DNA of 64,000 nt. Source: Halarchaeum grantii (GTDB taxonomy: Archaea > Halobacteriota > Halobacteria > Halobacteriales > Halobacteriaceae). A program made the translations under genes and the position numbers. Below are positions 42,676 through 51,612 of the stretch, piece by piece. The DNA is taken from contig NZ_BMPF01000003.1 of assembly GCF_014647455.2 (NCBI RefSeq), positions 186,001 to 250,000 on the forward strand. Direction: 5' to 3'. Each line of letters starts with the position of its first letter. The stretch's first letter is position 1. Under the pieces are notes generated by a model. It saw nothing but the letters and a program-made list of their open reading frames with translations. It had not been told where the DNA came from and searched no databases.

Positions 42676-43245
42676 ATGGCAGCCAAATTCGAAACCGGCG
42701 TGAACGAACTCGAGAGCAGGGTGGGCGGCGTGACCGTCCACGCGAAAGTGCACAGTCTGTCGGCGTGGTTCGTGCTCGCGCTCCGACTCATGATGGGATT
42801 CGCGTTCGCGTACTCGGGGTTCACGAAGCTCGTGGCCGCGGAGCCGTTCGGGGCGGGCGGCTACCTCGCGAACGTCGCGGCGGCGAACGGGAACCCGCTC
42901 GCGCCCGTCTTCGCGTGGATGGGCGCGACGCCGTGGTTCGTCGAGTTCGCGAGCGTCGCCGTCCCGTGGGGTGAACTCCTCATCGGCCTCGGCCTCCTCG
43001 TCGGCCTCATGACGCGCCTCGCCGCGTTCTTCGGCGCGCTCATGATGCTCATGTTCTACTTCGGGAACTGGGAGGTCGCCCACGGGGTCATCAACGGCGA
43101 CTTCGCGTACATGCTCGTCTTCCTCTCCGTCGCCGCGTTCGCGGGCGGGCGCATCCTCGGCCTCGACCGGTACGTCGAGAACTACGACGTCGACGGCGAG
43201 ACGCTCGTCGAGCGGTATCCCGCGCTGGCCTACGTCCTCGGCTGA
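42676..43245 (+). CDS. DoxX family membrane protein
   Basis: The 189-residue protein has four membrane helices of the DoxX/TQO-small-subunit type: LRLMMGFAFAYSGFTKL, then VPWGELLIGLGLLVGLMTRLAAFFG. Archaeal DoxD proteins are subunits of thiosulfate:quinone oxidoreductase, but in haloarchaea most DoxX proteins are of unknown function in redox or stress. It is monocistronic. Confidence 0.87.
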   Translation: MAAKFETGVNELESRVGGVTVHAKVHSLSAWFVLALRLMMGFAFAYSGFTKLVAAEPFGAGGYLANVAAANGNPLAPVFAWMGATPWFVEFASVAVPWGELLIGLGLLVGLMTRLAAFFGALMMLMFYFGNWEVAHGVINGDFAYMLVFLSVAAFAGGRILGLDRYVENYDVDGETLVERYPALAYVLG

Positions 43246-43330
43246 GCCGGGTTCTTTCTCCCTCCGTCGCGCGTGCCGTCGGATAAGACGTACCGAAACG
43301 AATTAGCGAATCGCACTGGTAGAGAGTAGC

Positions 43331-43450
43331 ATGGACGATGGGCCGCTCATCGAGATGACCGACGCGAGCGAGGGCGCGGACAGTCCTTGGTTGGGCGTCG
43401 TGTTCTTCCTCCTGTTCCTCGCGCTCCTCGTGCTCCTCTACGCGCTTTGA
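43331..43450 (+). CDS. 39-residue single-helix membrane protein
   Basis: The frame encodes an acidic N-terminus (MDDGPLIEMTDASEGADSP) and one hydrophobic helix (LGVVFFLLFLALLVLLYAL). Codon bias agrees with neighbours and the ATG is preceded by AGAGAGTAG. It ends 10 bases before the stop of the convergent acetyltransferase gene. Function is unknown. Confidence 0.55.
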   Translation: MDDGPLIEMTDASEGADSPWLGVVFFLLFLALLVLLYAL

Positions 43451-43460
43451 GTCCCGAGGC

Positions 43461-43985
43461 CTACAGGTCGCGTTCGAACTCGTGCTCCGCGCCGCTCGCG
43501 ACTTCGCGGAACCCGACGGACTCGTAGAGACGCCGCGCGGCGTGGTTGCGTCGCTCGACGGTGAGCCAGACGCGCTCGATGCCGCGTTCGCGCCCGTACT
43601 CGAGCGCGGTTTCGACGAGATGCGTGCCGATCGTGGCGCGCTGGTAGTCGTGGGCGACGAAGATCGCGAGTTCGGCGCGCCCGTCCCCGATGGGGAGGAG
43701 CGCGACGTGGCCGACGACGGCGTCGCCGTGCCACGCGAGCACGTGCAGGCCGTCGTCGAGGAGGTCGTCGAGCCACGCGCGCAGCCGCGAGTCGGTGGCG
43801 GGTGGGAGACCCTGCGCGCGGTCCGTCGGCTCGAACGACGCGTACATCTCGGCGAGCGCGTCGCCCTCGCCCACGTACGTCCGGAGGGCGATGCGGCGGC
43901 CGTCGGCGTCCGTGAACCGCACGGGGAGCGCCGGACGCGGCTCGCCGCCGGAGTCGGGTTCGCCGTCGGTTGACACGGGAGACAT
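43461..43985 (-). CDS. GNAT family acetyltransferase
   Basis: The 174-residue protein has the GNAT fold: VVGHVALLPIGDGRAELAIF, then the acetyl-CoA loop region QRATIGTHLVETALEYGRERG and the end RNHAARRLYESVGFREV. It acetylates an amine or protein lysine; the substrate is unknown. ATG at 43985 is chosen because sequence upstream in the frame is not conserved. Confidence 0.87.
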   Translation of the reverse strand: MSPVSTDGEPDSGGEPRPALPVRFTDADGRRIALRTYVGEGDALAEMYASFEPTDRAQGLPPATDSRLRAWLDDLLDDGLHVLAWHGDAVVGHVALLPIGDGRAELAIFVAHDYQRATIGTHLVETALEYGRERGIERVWLTVERRNHAARRLYESVGFREVASGAEHEFERDL

Positions 43986-44171
43986 CACGCGTCCACCTAC
44001 GCGACCACCGGTGAAAGGACCGCCACCAGTTCCCGGTTTCCGAGAACCGGACGCGGCGCGCGGCGGGAGACGCCGTTCCCGTCGCGACCGGTGGCGCGAG
44101 CGAAACCGGCGAGACGTGTCGCGGACGGCCGGTACGTTCTTGCCGGAAAGTCGCATACGGTTGACCGTCCG

Positions 44172-44939
44172 ATGCACGCGATGGGGGAGATTTCGATCTG
44201 CTACGTATCGAGCGACGAGTCGGCTGGGGGGCCGACACTCGACGACCTCGACGCCGCGCGCGCGACGCCGGCGGACGTTCCCGTCGACGACGTCGACGCG
44301 GTCGTCGCGGACCCGCGACTGGCGGAGACGGACGCGCTCGGGGCGTTGCTCGAGCGGGCGCCGGAGACGCCGTGCGTCGTCGCCGACGCGGACGCCGACC
44401 CGCGCGACGTCGAACTCGCGGTTCGAACGGCGGTCCGCGAGGAGTGGACGGGCTACCCGGTTCCGATCGGCGAGTCCGAGCGCCTCGAGCGCCTCGCCGA
44501 GTACGACTTCGAGCAGCCGATGTTGAGCGCGCACCTCGACGGGTTGACGACGACGGCGCGCGAGTGCGTGGACGCGCAGGTCGGCTTCGTCGGCGTCGTC
44601 GCCGAGCAGGAGGAGGAGTTCCTCACGGCGCAGGGCGTCGAGTGGGAGACGCTCGAGCGCACGGACGCGGTCTGCTCACACGGGATCGTCGGCGACGGCC
44701 CGCTCGTCATCGACGACCTCGCTTCGGACCCGCGCGTGAGCTACGAGGCGATCACCGACGAGTACGAGTTCGAGTTCTACGCGGGCGCCCCGCTGACGTC
44801 GCCGGACGGCGAGTCGCTCGGGATGCTCTGCGTGATGGACGAAGAGACGCCGGCGTTCGACGAGGAGGACGAGCAGGCCCTCGAGTGGCTCGCCGAGCAG
44901 GTGACGCGGTACGTCGAACGGTACGGCCGCGCGAGCTGA
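44172..44939 (+). CDS. GAF domain protein
   Basis: The 255-residue protein has an N-terminal region of about 110 residues resembling a degenerate receiver-like domain (LERAPETPCVVADADAD) and a C-terminal GAF sensor domain (residues about 110-250), with LTTTARECVDAQVGFVGVV, CSHGIVGDGPLVIDDL and GAPLTSPDGESLGMLCVMD. It has no kinase or HTH output, so it would act by contact with another protein. ATG at 44172 is used; MGEIS at 44181 is an alternative. It converges with the Lrp gene. Confidence 0.82.
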   Translation: MHAMGEISICYVSSDESAGGPTLDDLDAARATPADVPVDDVDAVVADPRLAETDALGALLERAPETPCVVADADADPRDVELAVRTAVREEWTGYPVPIGESERLERLAEYDFEQPMLSAHLDGLTTTARECVDAQVGFVGVVAEQEEEFLTAQGVEWETLERTDAVCSHGIVGDGPLVIDDLASDPRVSYEAITDEYEFEFYAGAPLTSPDGESLGMLCVMDEETPAFDEEDEQALEWLAEQVTRYVERYGRAS

Positions 44940-44946
44940 GGGCGCG

Positions 44947-45402
44947 CTACTCGACGTCGAGTTCGAACTGCTCGTTCTCGGCGGCGGCGTTCAGCACGAC
45001 GGACGTCGAGGAGCCCGTGATGTCGCCGTCGGAGAGTATCTCCTTGATGCGCGCGTTCATCTCGTCCGTGTCGCGGAACTTCCCGATAGCGATGATGTCG
45101 AACTCGCCGGTGACCTCGTAGACGGAGGTGAGCTCCTTGATCTCGGTGAGGTGGGCGGTGACGTCCGGGATGGCAGATCCCTCGACGTTGAGCTGGAGGA
45201 CGGCGGTCACGTCGTAGCCGAGGCGGTCGTAGTCGATGATCGGCGTGTAGCCGGTGACGACGCCCTCCTCTTCGAGGTCCTTCAGGTGATTCGAGACGGT
45301 GGTGACGGAGACGTCGAGTTCCTCGGCGAGCGTGCGCAGACTCGCGCGCCCGTTCCCGAGCATCGCGTTGATCAGCTCCGTATCAATATTATCGTATGCC
45401 AT
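44947..45402 (-). CDS. Lrp/AsnC family regulator
   Basis: The 151-residue protein has a winged-helix domain ([20 protein letters not shown], then [19 protein letters not shown]) and a RAM ligand domain ([16 protein letters not shown]). It probably responds to an amino acid and forms octamers or dimers of dimers, as family members do. An AT-rich stretch of about 20 bases precedes the ATG, in keeping with autoregulation seen for relatives. Confidence 0.9.
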   Translation of the reverse strand: MAYDNIDTELINAMLGNGRASLRTLAEELDVSVTTVSNHLKDLEEEGVVTGYTPIIDYDRLGYDVTAVLQLNVEGSAIPDVTAHLTEIKELTSVYEVTGEFDIIAIGKFRDTDEMNARIKEILSDGDITGSSTSVVLNAAAENEQFELDVE

Positions 45403-45516
45403 TATATCCCCTTATCGACTACCGATGTGATTGATTCGTATTGAACTTTCGCTCTTGGACTGACGCGCGTCCGGAAGGAGCGCGTCGTCGCTCGAAAAGT
45501 GACCGGTCGGTCGCGA

Positions 45517-47028
45517 TCAGAACCCCCAGACGACGGGGAGCCAGAACGCGACCGTCAGTGCGAGCGCGATTGCGCCGACGAGCGAGACCCAGACACCGGT
45601 GCGCGCCATCTGCGGGATGGTGAGGTAGCCGCTAGCGAAGACGACGGCGTTCGGCGGCGTCCCCACAGGGAGGACGAACGCGAACGACGCCGCGAACGCC
45701 GCGGTCGTCATCAGCGTCACCGGCGAGACGCCGAGCGAGGGGCCGAGGCTCAGCATCACGGGCATGAAGAGCGTCGCCGTGGCCGTGTTCGAGGTGACGT
45801 TCGTGAGCGCGAGGACGACGATGCCGACGAGGAACACGAGCGCGAGGAGATCGAGACCGCCGAGTCCGGCGAGCGCGCCCGCGACGACGTGATCGAGGCC
45901 GCTCCGCTGGAAGGCGCTCGCGATCGCGAAGCCGGCACCGAGGAGGAGGAGGACGCCCCACGGGACGCGGGTCGTGTCCTCCCACGCGAGGAGGAACTGG
46001 CGCTTCGAGAGGTCGACGGGGACGACGAACGTGAGGACGCCACCGACGACCGCGATGCCGGCGTCGGTGAGCAGGGGCGCGGCGTCCGCGAGGACGAACG
46101 GCCGGAGGAGCCAGCCGGCGGCGACGAGGCAGAACACGCCGAGGACGCGACGCTCGCCGCGAGACATCGCCCCCAGTTCGCCGAGTTGCCCTTCGACGGC
46201 GGCGACGTCCGCCGGGCCGAGGTCGAGTTCGGGGCGTTCGAGGCGGAGGAGGAGGAGCCACGTCGCGACGAGCATGACGGCGGCGAGCGGGACGCCGGCG
46301 AGCATCCAGTCGAGGAAGCCGATTTCGACGCCGAGGGCGGACTCGGCGACGCCGACGAGGACGGCGTTCGGCGGGCTTCCGATGACGGTGGCGATTCCGC
46401 CGATGGCGCACGCGTACGCGATACCGAGCATGAGCGCGCGCCCGAACGCGGTCTGCGGGAGCGAGTCGGGGTCGGCCTCGATACCGGGAACGATACCGCC
46501 CTCGACGGACGCTTCGGGGCTCGGCGACTGGAGCTGTGAGATGACGGACGCCGCGATGGGCACCATCAGCATCGCGGCGGCGGTGTTCGAGATCCACATG
46601 GAGAGGACGGCGGCGGCGAGCATGAACCCGAGGAGCAAGCGCGCGCTCCCGACGCCGACGGCGGTGACGACGGCGAGCGAGACGCGCCGGTGGAGGTCCC
46701 AGCGCTCGACGGCGAGCGCGATGCAGAAGCCCCCGAGCAACAGGAAGACGACCGGGTCGGCGTACGAGGTGGACACCGTACCAATCGGTGCTGCGCCGAC
46801 GACCGGGAAGAGAGCGAGCGGGAGGAGGCTCGTCGCGGGAATCGGGATGGCCTCCGTGACCCACCAGACGACGATCCAACCGGTGACCGCGAGGACGGCG
46901 CTCGCGTCCGCCGACACCTCAACCGGGTTCGTCGCGTACAGGAGGGCGAAGCAGAGCGGGCCGGCGAACAGGCCGAGCGTCCGGTACGGCGGGAGGCGAG
47001 CGACGGAGTCGCGGAGCGTCGTGCGCAC
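45517..47028 (-). CDS. DASS/SLC13 family anion:Na+ symporter
   Basis: The 503-residue protein has about 12 helices with the two SNT motifs of the family: MWISNTAAAMLMVPIAASVI in the first half and NVTSNTATATLFMPVMLSLG in the second. It imports dicarboxylates, sulfate or phosphate with sodium. A TATA-like GTTAAG lies about 28 bases before ATG 47028. Substrate is not determined. Confidence 0.88.
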   Translation of the reverse strand: MRTTLRDSVARLPPYRTLGLFAGPLCFALLYATNPVEVSADASAVLAVTGWIVVWWVTEAIPIPATSLLPLALFPVVGAAPIGTVSTSYADPVVFLLLGGFCIALAVERWDLHRRVSLAVVTAVGVGSARLLLGFMLAAAVLSMWISNTAAAMLMVPIAASVISQLQSPSPEASVEGGIVPGIEADPDSLPQTAFGRALMLGIAYACAIGGIATVIGSPPNAVLVGVAESALGVEIGFLDWMLAGVPLAAVMLVATWLLLLRLERPELDLGPADVAAVEGQLGELGAMSRGERRVLGVFCLVAAGWLLRPFVLADAAPLLTDAGIAVVGGVLTFVVPVDLSKRQFLLAWEDTTRVPWGVLLLLGAGFAIASAFQRSGLDHVVAGALAGLGGLDLLALVFLVGIVVLALTNVTSNTATATLFMPVMLSLGPSLGVSPVTLMTTAAFAASFAFVLPVGTPPNAVVFASGYLTIPQMARTGVWVSLVGAIALALTVAFWLPVVWGF

Positions 47029-47086
47029 GTGTCGTCAGCCGAGACGCGGCGACACCTCTTAACGTGATGGGACGGCGAACGCGGCG

Positions 47087-48433
47087 TTAGTGGTCGCTCG
47101 CGTCGCCGTGGTCGTGCGCCATCTCGCCGTCGTCGCCGGTGGCGTGGAGCCAGTAGAGGACGGCGAACGCGACGACCGCAAGCGCGTTCAGCACGGCCTT
47201 GTAGTTGAGCTCGATCTGGATCTCGGTGATGCGCACGGTCGCGGGGTCGGGGACGAACGTGATGCCGGTGGCGGCGTGGAGGGCGACGAAGACGACGTGA
47301 ACCAGCACGCCCGTGACGACGGCGCAGGCGAAGATGGTCACGGAGAGGATGGCCGCGAACGTCCCGCCGTAGTACTCCCGGTAGGCCTGCATGATCGGCG
47401 GGATGATGAGGTCGGCGTAGATGTAGGAGAGCACGCCGCCGAACGGGAGGCCCTCGGTGTAGAGGAGCGCGCCGAAGGGGACGTTGCCGACGGAGCAGAC
47501 GAACGTCACGATGCCGACGACGGCGCCGACGACCGCCATCGCGACGACGTAGAGGGCGTCCACGCCGAAGAGGTGGGCGTCGAAGACGGCCGTCCAGACG
47601 GACTGCGGGACGAAGCCCGCGAGGATGCCGGCGAAGACGAAGCCGAGCGCGATCTCGTCGTAGAGCATCCCCCACTCCTTGTGCTGTTTGTCCGCGAGGT
47701 CGCGCCACCCCGCGAGGCTGGTGGCGCGCTCGCGAATCGTCGTGTTCGCCGTCTCGGGGTTCCACGACTCCATGCAGGACGCCGAGCAGAAGTAGTAGGT
47801 GGTGCCCTCGACCTCGCGGGTGTACGCCGTCTCCTCGGGGTCGACGTCCATCCCGCAGTTCGGGCACTCGACGGTGTCGTCGTCCGCCGTCGCGTGCTCG
47901 CGCGCGGTTTCGAGGATCTCGTCCGGGACGAGGTAGCGAAAGACCGCCGCCATCAGGACGATGAGGACGAGCCCGCCCAGGAAGTCCGCGAGGACGAACT
48001 GCCAGCCGAGGAGGAGCCAGATGACGAAGCCGATCTCGATGACGAGGTTCGTCGACGCGAACATGAACGCGCCGAGGGACGCGCCCGCGCTCGCGCCCTT
48101 CTTGTAGAGGTTCTTCGCGGTCGCGATCGCGGAGTAACTACACGAGGAGGAGACGAACCCGAAGAAGGTGCCGAGCGCGAGCGCGCGCGGCCCGTCGCTA
48201 TCGAGGTGGTCGGCGATGTCCTCGGCGTCCACCCACGCTTCGACGCCGCCCGCGATGGCGAAGCCGAGGACGAGCGCCCACCACGTGACCCACACCATCG
48301 ACGCGGTCGTCCGCGCGGCCTCGACCGCACCGGTGAGGAGGAAGGCGTCGAGCGGTTTCGTCGTCGTCACCGCGCCGACGACGACGGTGAGTCCGGCGAG
48401 GCCGGCGAGTATCAGGTAGTCGCGTGTATCCAT
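47087..48433 (-). CDS. DUF318/ArsP-type permease with internal YHS domain
   Basis: The 448-residue protein has two bundles of membrane helices of the permease family (DUF318/ArsP). The first bundle holds the conserved FGFVSSSCSYSAIATAKNLY (C98), the second VCSVGNVPFGALLYTEGLPFGG. Between them, residues 188-225 form a YHS/TRASH-like zinc-type domain with C190, C193, C216 and C220. A His-rich tail follows. It probably exports a metal or metalloid, or an organoarsenical. The CopZ-like gene lies 107 bases upstream on the same strand. Confidence 0.85.
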   Translation of the reverse strand: MDTRDYLILAGLAGLTVVVGAVTTTKPLDAFLLTGAVEAARTTASMVWVTWWALVLGFAIAGGVEAWVDAEDIADHLDSDGPRALALGTFFGFVSSSCSYSAIATAKNLYKKGASAGASLGAFMFASTNLVIEIGFVIWLLLGWQFVLADFLGGLVLIVLMAAVFRYLVPDEILETAREHATADDDTVECPNCGMDVDPEETAYTREVEGTTYYFCSASCMESWNPETANTTIRERATSLAGWRDLADKQHKEWGMLYDEIALGFVFAGILAGFVPQSVWTAVFDAHLFGVDALYVVAMAVVGAVVGIVTFVCSVGNVPFGALLYTEGLPFGGVLSYIYADLIIPPIMQAYREYYGGTFAAILSVTIFACAVVTGVLVHVVFVALHAATGITFVPDPATVRITEIQIELNYKAVLNALAVVAFAVLYWLHATGDDGEMAHDHGDASDH

Positions 48434-48540
48434 GGATTCCCCTGTGGTGGTGGCTACTCACGGACCGTTCAGATGGGTTTCGGCCGTCACAGAAAAGCGA
48501 GAACGGCCGCGAGCTTTGGAGTCGAAAGCGGGCGTGCGAT

Positions 48541-48738
48541 TCAGGCCGAGAGCTCGTAGCCGGCCTCCGAGACGGCGTCGGCGACGGCGTCGTCGTCGGG
48601 CGCCCCCTCGACGACGAGCGTGTCGGCCTCGTTGTCCGCGGCCGCGGATTCGACGCCGTCGAGCGCACCCACGGCGTCCTCGACGCTCTGCTCGCAGTGC
48701 TCGCACGACATGCCGGTGACGGTGTACGTTTCGCTCAT
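48541..48738 (-). CDS. Heavy-metal-associated domain protein, CopZ-like
   Basis: The 65-residue protein is a single HMA domain, with GMSCEHC (residues 9-15) binding Cu(I) or Zn/Cd and the usual beta-alpha-beta-beta-alpha-beta pattern (TYTVTGMSCEHCEQSVEDAV). It is a cytoplasmic metal chaperone. It lies upstream of the YHS-containing permease and may hand metal to it, or to the copper ATPase at 21.6-24.3 kb. Confidence 0.9.
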   Translation of the reverse strand: MSETYTVTGMSCEHCEQSVEDAVGALDGVESAAADNEADTLVVEGAPDDDAVADAVSEAGYELSA

Positions 48739-49029
48739 CGCACTCGTACGAAGGAGGGGCTCGTTTACCGCGTTTGCGCTTCGGACTCCGAAGCGAGCAC
48801 CGGCGACGAGCCGGTGTATCGAAAGCGGAGGTGGCCCCGTCCACAAACACCGTCGCGTTCGTCGTGGACTGGAGCGCCGCCGGCGACGGCGAGAGCGGGC
48901 CGCGAAGCGCGTCGAGACGTTCGTCGCCGTCGCCGGACGGTACTCGGGGCGCTCGGCGTTGGCGCCGATGCCGGCGCTACCGCTCGCTCGTCGAAAGAAC
49001 CGAGAAATCGTGTGGCGCGAGAGCGGGAG

Positions 49030-49491
49030 TTACTCGACGTCGACGACTTCGATGTCGAAGACGAGCGTCTCGCCGGCGAGCTCGGGGTTGAAGTCGACCT
49101 TCACGACGTCGTCGTCGACGTGCGTGACCGTGCCGCGCTGGCCGTTCTGCGCCTGCAGCTGGTCGCCCTCCTCGGGGCGCTGGCCGAGCATCTCGACGAG
49201 CTGCTCGGTCTCGAACTCCTGCACGCGCTCGTCGGTGCGCTCGCCGTACGCCTTCTCCGGCGGGATCTCGAGCGTGTCCGACTCGCCGGCGTCGAGGCCG
49301 ACGAGACCGTCCTCCATCCCCTCGATGACCTCGCCCGCGCCGACTTCGGCGGTCAGCGGCTCGTAATCGCGGCGGTCGTCCGCGATACCCTCCTCCTCGG
49401 CGACGTCCTCGCGCGAGGTGTCGAAGGCCGTGCCGTCCTGCAGTCGTCCCGTGTACTCGAAGGTTACCGTGTCGCCATCAGAAATCGTCAT
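49030..49491 (-). CDS. FKBP-type peptidyl-prolyl isomerase, SlyD-like
   Basis: The 153-residue protein has an FKBP domain with an IF chaperone insert: DGDTVTFEYTGRLQDGTAFD, GAGEVIEGMEDGLVGLDAGE and the end FNPELAGETLVFDIEVVDV. It speeds proline isomerisation and helps folding in the cytoplasm. A TATA-like CTTATCC lies about 25 bases upstream. The spacer from 48739 to 49029 (291 bases) shows no coding frame. Confidence 0.92.
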   Translation of the reverse strand: MTISDGDTVTFEYTGRLQDGTAFDTSREDVAEEEGIADDRRDYEPLTAEVGAGEVIEGMEDGLVGLDAGESDTLEIPPEKAYGERTDERVQEFETEQLVEMLGQRPEEGDQLQAQNGQRGTVTHVDDDVVKVDFNPELAGETLVFDIEVVDVE

Positions 49492-49597
49492 ACGCTATCG
49501 AGACGCCGAAGACGGATAAGACGTCGCATCGCGGGACGTCGGCGCAACGCTCGCCGCGACGCCAGCGCTAACAACGGGGGCGAGCGCACCCGTGCGT

Positions 49598-49993
49598 ATG
49601 AGCGCTGCAGACGTCGCCGCCATCGAGCGGCTCAAGCACCAGTACTGCTACCGAATCGACGACGGCGACTACGCCGAATGGGCGACGCTCTTCACGGAGG
49701 ACGGCCGCTTCGTGATGGACGACGGCACCACCTACGAGGGCCGCGACGAACTCGAAGCGTTCGGCGCGGACGTCTTCGACGACGTCTACGACGAGACCGC
49801 ACACGTCGTCACGAACGCCGTCGTCGACGTCGACGGGGACACCGCCACCGGGCGGTGGTACCTCGAACTCTACCACGAGACGCCGGACGGCGAGCGCGGC
49901 GTCCAACAGGCCACCTACCGCGACAGCTTCGAGCGCGTCGACGGCGAGTGGCGCATCGCGGACGTCGACCTCACGTACGGCGTCGGGCTCTAG
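49598..49993 (+). CDS. SnoaL/NTF2-like protein
   Basis: The 131-residue protein has the cone-shaped alpha+beta barrel pattern: VAAIERLKHQYCYRIDDGDY, AEWATLFTEDGRFVMDDG and the closing RYRDSFERVDGEWRIADVDL type strand. Such proteins are small hydrolases, isomerases or binding proteins; the substrate is unknown. ATG at 49598 is chosen over GTG at 49592. Its stop overlaps the next, convergent gene by 4 bases. Confidence 0.85.
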   Translation: MSAADVAAIERLKHQYCYRIDDGDYAEWATLFTEDGRFVMDDGTTYEGRDELEAFGADVFDDVYDETAHVVTNAVVDVDGDTATGRWYLELYHETPDGERGVQQATYRDSFERVDGEWRIADVDLTYGVGL

Positions 49994-50277
49994 AAGGACT
50001 CCTGGGAGTCGCGCGCCGGGTTCGACGAGCGGTCGTCGTAGTCGGTGCGCCCGACGTGCTCCTCGCCGAGATTCGCGAGCACCGCGTGGTGGAGGTCGCG
50101 CGCGGAGGCGAACGAAGACTCGTCGGTGCGCGCGAGCACCGACTCGAGCGACACCGACGTGCCGTCGTCCGCGCCCACCTCGACGTCGCCCACCGCCTCG
50201 ACGACGGTCGCCCGCTCGGCCGGGAAGTGACACGACTCCGCGACGCGCTCGTAGATGTCGGCTGGCTCGAGTGGCAT
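49990..50277 (-). CDS. Small acidic soluble protein, DUF2795/DUF5789-like
   Basis: The 95-residue protein starts MPLEPADIYERVAESCHFPA and has a compact helical pattern (ERATVVEAVG, then SARDLHHAVLANLGEEHVGR) like the small haloarchaeal DUF2795/DUF5789 families, which are of unknown function. The C-terminus is disordered and polar. The assignment to the family is tentative. Confidence 0.55.
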   Translation of the reverse strand: MPLEPADIYERVAESCHFPAERATVVEAVGDVEVGADDGTSVSLESVLARTDESSFASARDLHHAVLANLGEEHVGRTDYDDRSSNPARDSQESF

Positions 50278-50583
50278 CGTGGTTCGTCTCGACGTTGTGT
50301 CGCACCACAGATAGGTCTTGAGGCCGCCGCGCCGGGCTTCGTCCGTCGCAGTCACCGCGCTCCTCCTCAGCGCACTAGTGTGGCCCCAACCCGACTGGTG
50401 GTCGTCTGTAACTGCGGACCCTCCGGTCTTACTGCTCATCATCTGATTGCTTCAACCCGACTAGGGTTCGTCTGTAACCATAGCCGTTTCGCCGGCCGTG
50501 GCGGTGCTTCGCGGGGGATGTGCTTGAATATTTTCGTCGACCCGCGATAGTGGCCGGTCCCCCGGGGGGTCGATGGTGCGGCG
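50278..50583. other. Intergenic region holding a CRISPR relic
   Basis: The 306-base region between a small acidic protein and the LLM oxidoreductase contains no convincing coding frame. Its centre is the two-repeat CRISPR-like element described separately. An AT-rich GAATATTTTCG at about 50525-50535 lies on the side where a leader would be. Confidence 0.6.
50383..50478 (-). CRISPR. Solitary two-repeat, one-spacer CRISPR relic
   Basis: On the minus strand, 50478-50449 is a 30-base repeat starting GTTACAGACGAACCC and ending GTCGGGTTGAAGC, matching the type I-B-like haloarchaeal CRISPR repeat as I recall it. A 36-base unique stretch (50413-50448), the normal haloarchaeal spacer length, separates it from a second 30-base copy (50412-50383). 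The second copy shares GTTACAGACGA and AGTCGGGTTG and differs at 5 positions (12, 14, 16, 27, 28), like the decayed last repeat of an array. No cas gene lies within the window. Confidence 0.75.
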
Positions 50584-51612
50584 TTAGCGCGGGGTGAGGC
50601 CGACGCCGTCGGCGAGGAGGCGGTGCGAGCGGAGGGCGTCGTCGTGGTCGGCGACGGCGTGCTGGATCATCACTTCCTCGACGCCGAGGCGGTCGGCGAG
50701 TTGGTCGAGGAGGCCGGCGAGCGTCTCGGGGCTGCCGGAGATGGCGCGCGGCCACTCGCCCTCGTCGAGCGTCGCGGGCGTCGGGTCGGGGACGCCGCCG
50801 AGTTCCTCGATGGCGGCCTCAACGGAGGTGATTCGGGCGGTTTCGCCGCGAGCGATGCGCGCGAACGTGGCTTCGGCGACGGCGCGGAGGCGGGCGGCTT
50901 CCTCGTCGCTGGGGGCGCAGACGGCGTTCAGCGCGACCATCGCCTCGAGCGCGTCGACGCCGCCGGCGAGCGCGGAGGCCTCGAAGTGCGCGCGGTAGGT
51001 CTCGACGGCGCGCTCGGCGAACTCGGGGCGGATGAACGCCGCGAAGCAGTACGGGAGACCGAGCTCGCCGGCGAGTTTCGCGCTGGAGGGGCTAGAGCCG
51101 AGCGCCCACGGTTTCGGTGGCGTGGCGTCCGAGCGCGGGATGGCGAGGTCGGCGTAGGGATGGCCGTCGGGGTAGTCGTCGTGGAGGTGGCTGGCGACGG
51201 CTTCGAGTTTCTCGCGGTGGTCGGCGTCGGGGTTCTCGACGCGCCGGTCGGTGCCGAGCGCGCTGTCGACGGCGGGCGAGCCGTTCGCGCGCCCGAGGCC
51301 GGCGTCGATGCGGCCGGGCGCGAGCGCGTCGAGCGCGCCGAACTGCTCGGCGACCTTGAACGGCCGGTAGTGGTTGAGGAGGACGGCGCCGCTCCCGAGG
51401 CGGATCGAGTCGGTTTCGGCGGCGAGGTGGCCGAGCAGGACCTCGGGGGTGGTGCCGGCGAGCGCGTCGCCGTTCCCGTGGTGCTCGGCGACCCAGTAGC
51501 GCGCGTATCCGAGTCGCTCGGCCTGCTGGGCGGATTCGACGGTGTTCGCGTAGGCGTCGCTCGCGGTGCCCTCGGCGGGGACGGGCGAGAGATCGACGGC
51601 GGACAACTCCAT
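50584..51612 (-). CDS. LLM class flavin-dependent oxidoreductase
   Basis: The 342-residue protein is a luciferase-like monooxygenase-type enzyme: VAEHHGNGDALAGTTPEVL, then TDSIRLGSGAVLLNHYRPFK and GRIDAGLGRANGS are typical landmarks of the MsnO8-type subfamily. These use FMN or F420; haloarchaea have F420. The substrate is unknown. ATG 51612 (MELSAVDLSPVPAEGT) is the family start; a longer upstream frame is not coding. Confidence 0.88.
   Translation of the reverse strand: MELSAVDLSPVPAEGTASDAYANTVESAQQAERLGYARYWVAEHHGNGDALAGTTPEVLLGHLAAETDSIRLGSGAVLLNHYRPFKVAEQFGALDALAPGRIDAGLGRANGSPAVDSALGTDRRVENPDADHREKLEAVASHLHDDYPDGHPYADLAIPRSDATPPKPWALGSSPSSAKLAGELGLPYCFAAFIRPEFAERAVETYRAHFEASALAGGVDALEAMVALNAVCAPSDEEAARLRAVAEATFARIARGETARITSVEAAIEELGGVPDPTPATLDEGEWPRAISGSPETLAGLLDQLADRLGVEEVMIQHAVADHDDALRSHRLLADGVGLTPR

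Noticed and set aside
48739-49029. Possible gene in the 291-base spacer before the FKBP gene
   Set aside because: Open frames exist in several phases but none has a start, haloarchaeal acidity and codon bias together.
50317-50349. A possible third, more decayed CRISPR repeat (GGGCTTCGTCCGTCGC)
   Set aside because: Only about half of the positions match and an insertion is needed, so it cannot be told from chance in GC-rich sequence.
50522-50545. GCTTGAATATTTTCGTCGAC resembling the ends of the CRISPR repeat
   Set aside because: The centre of the repeat is missing and the spacing does not equal one repeat plus one spacer; it is more likely the AT-rich leader or a promoter.
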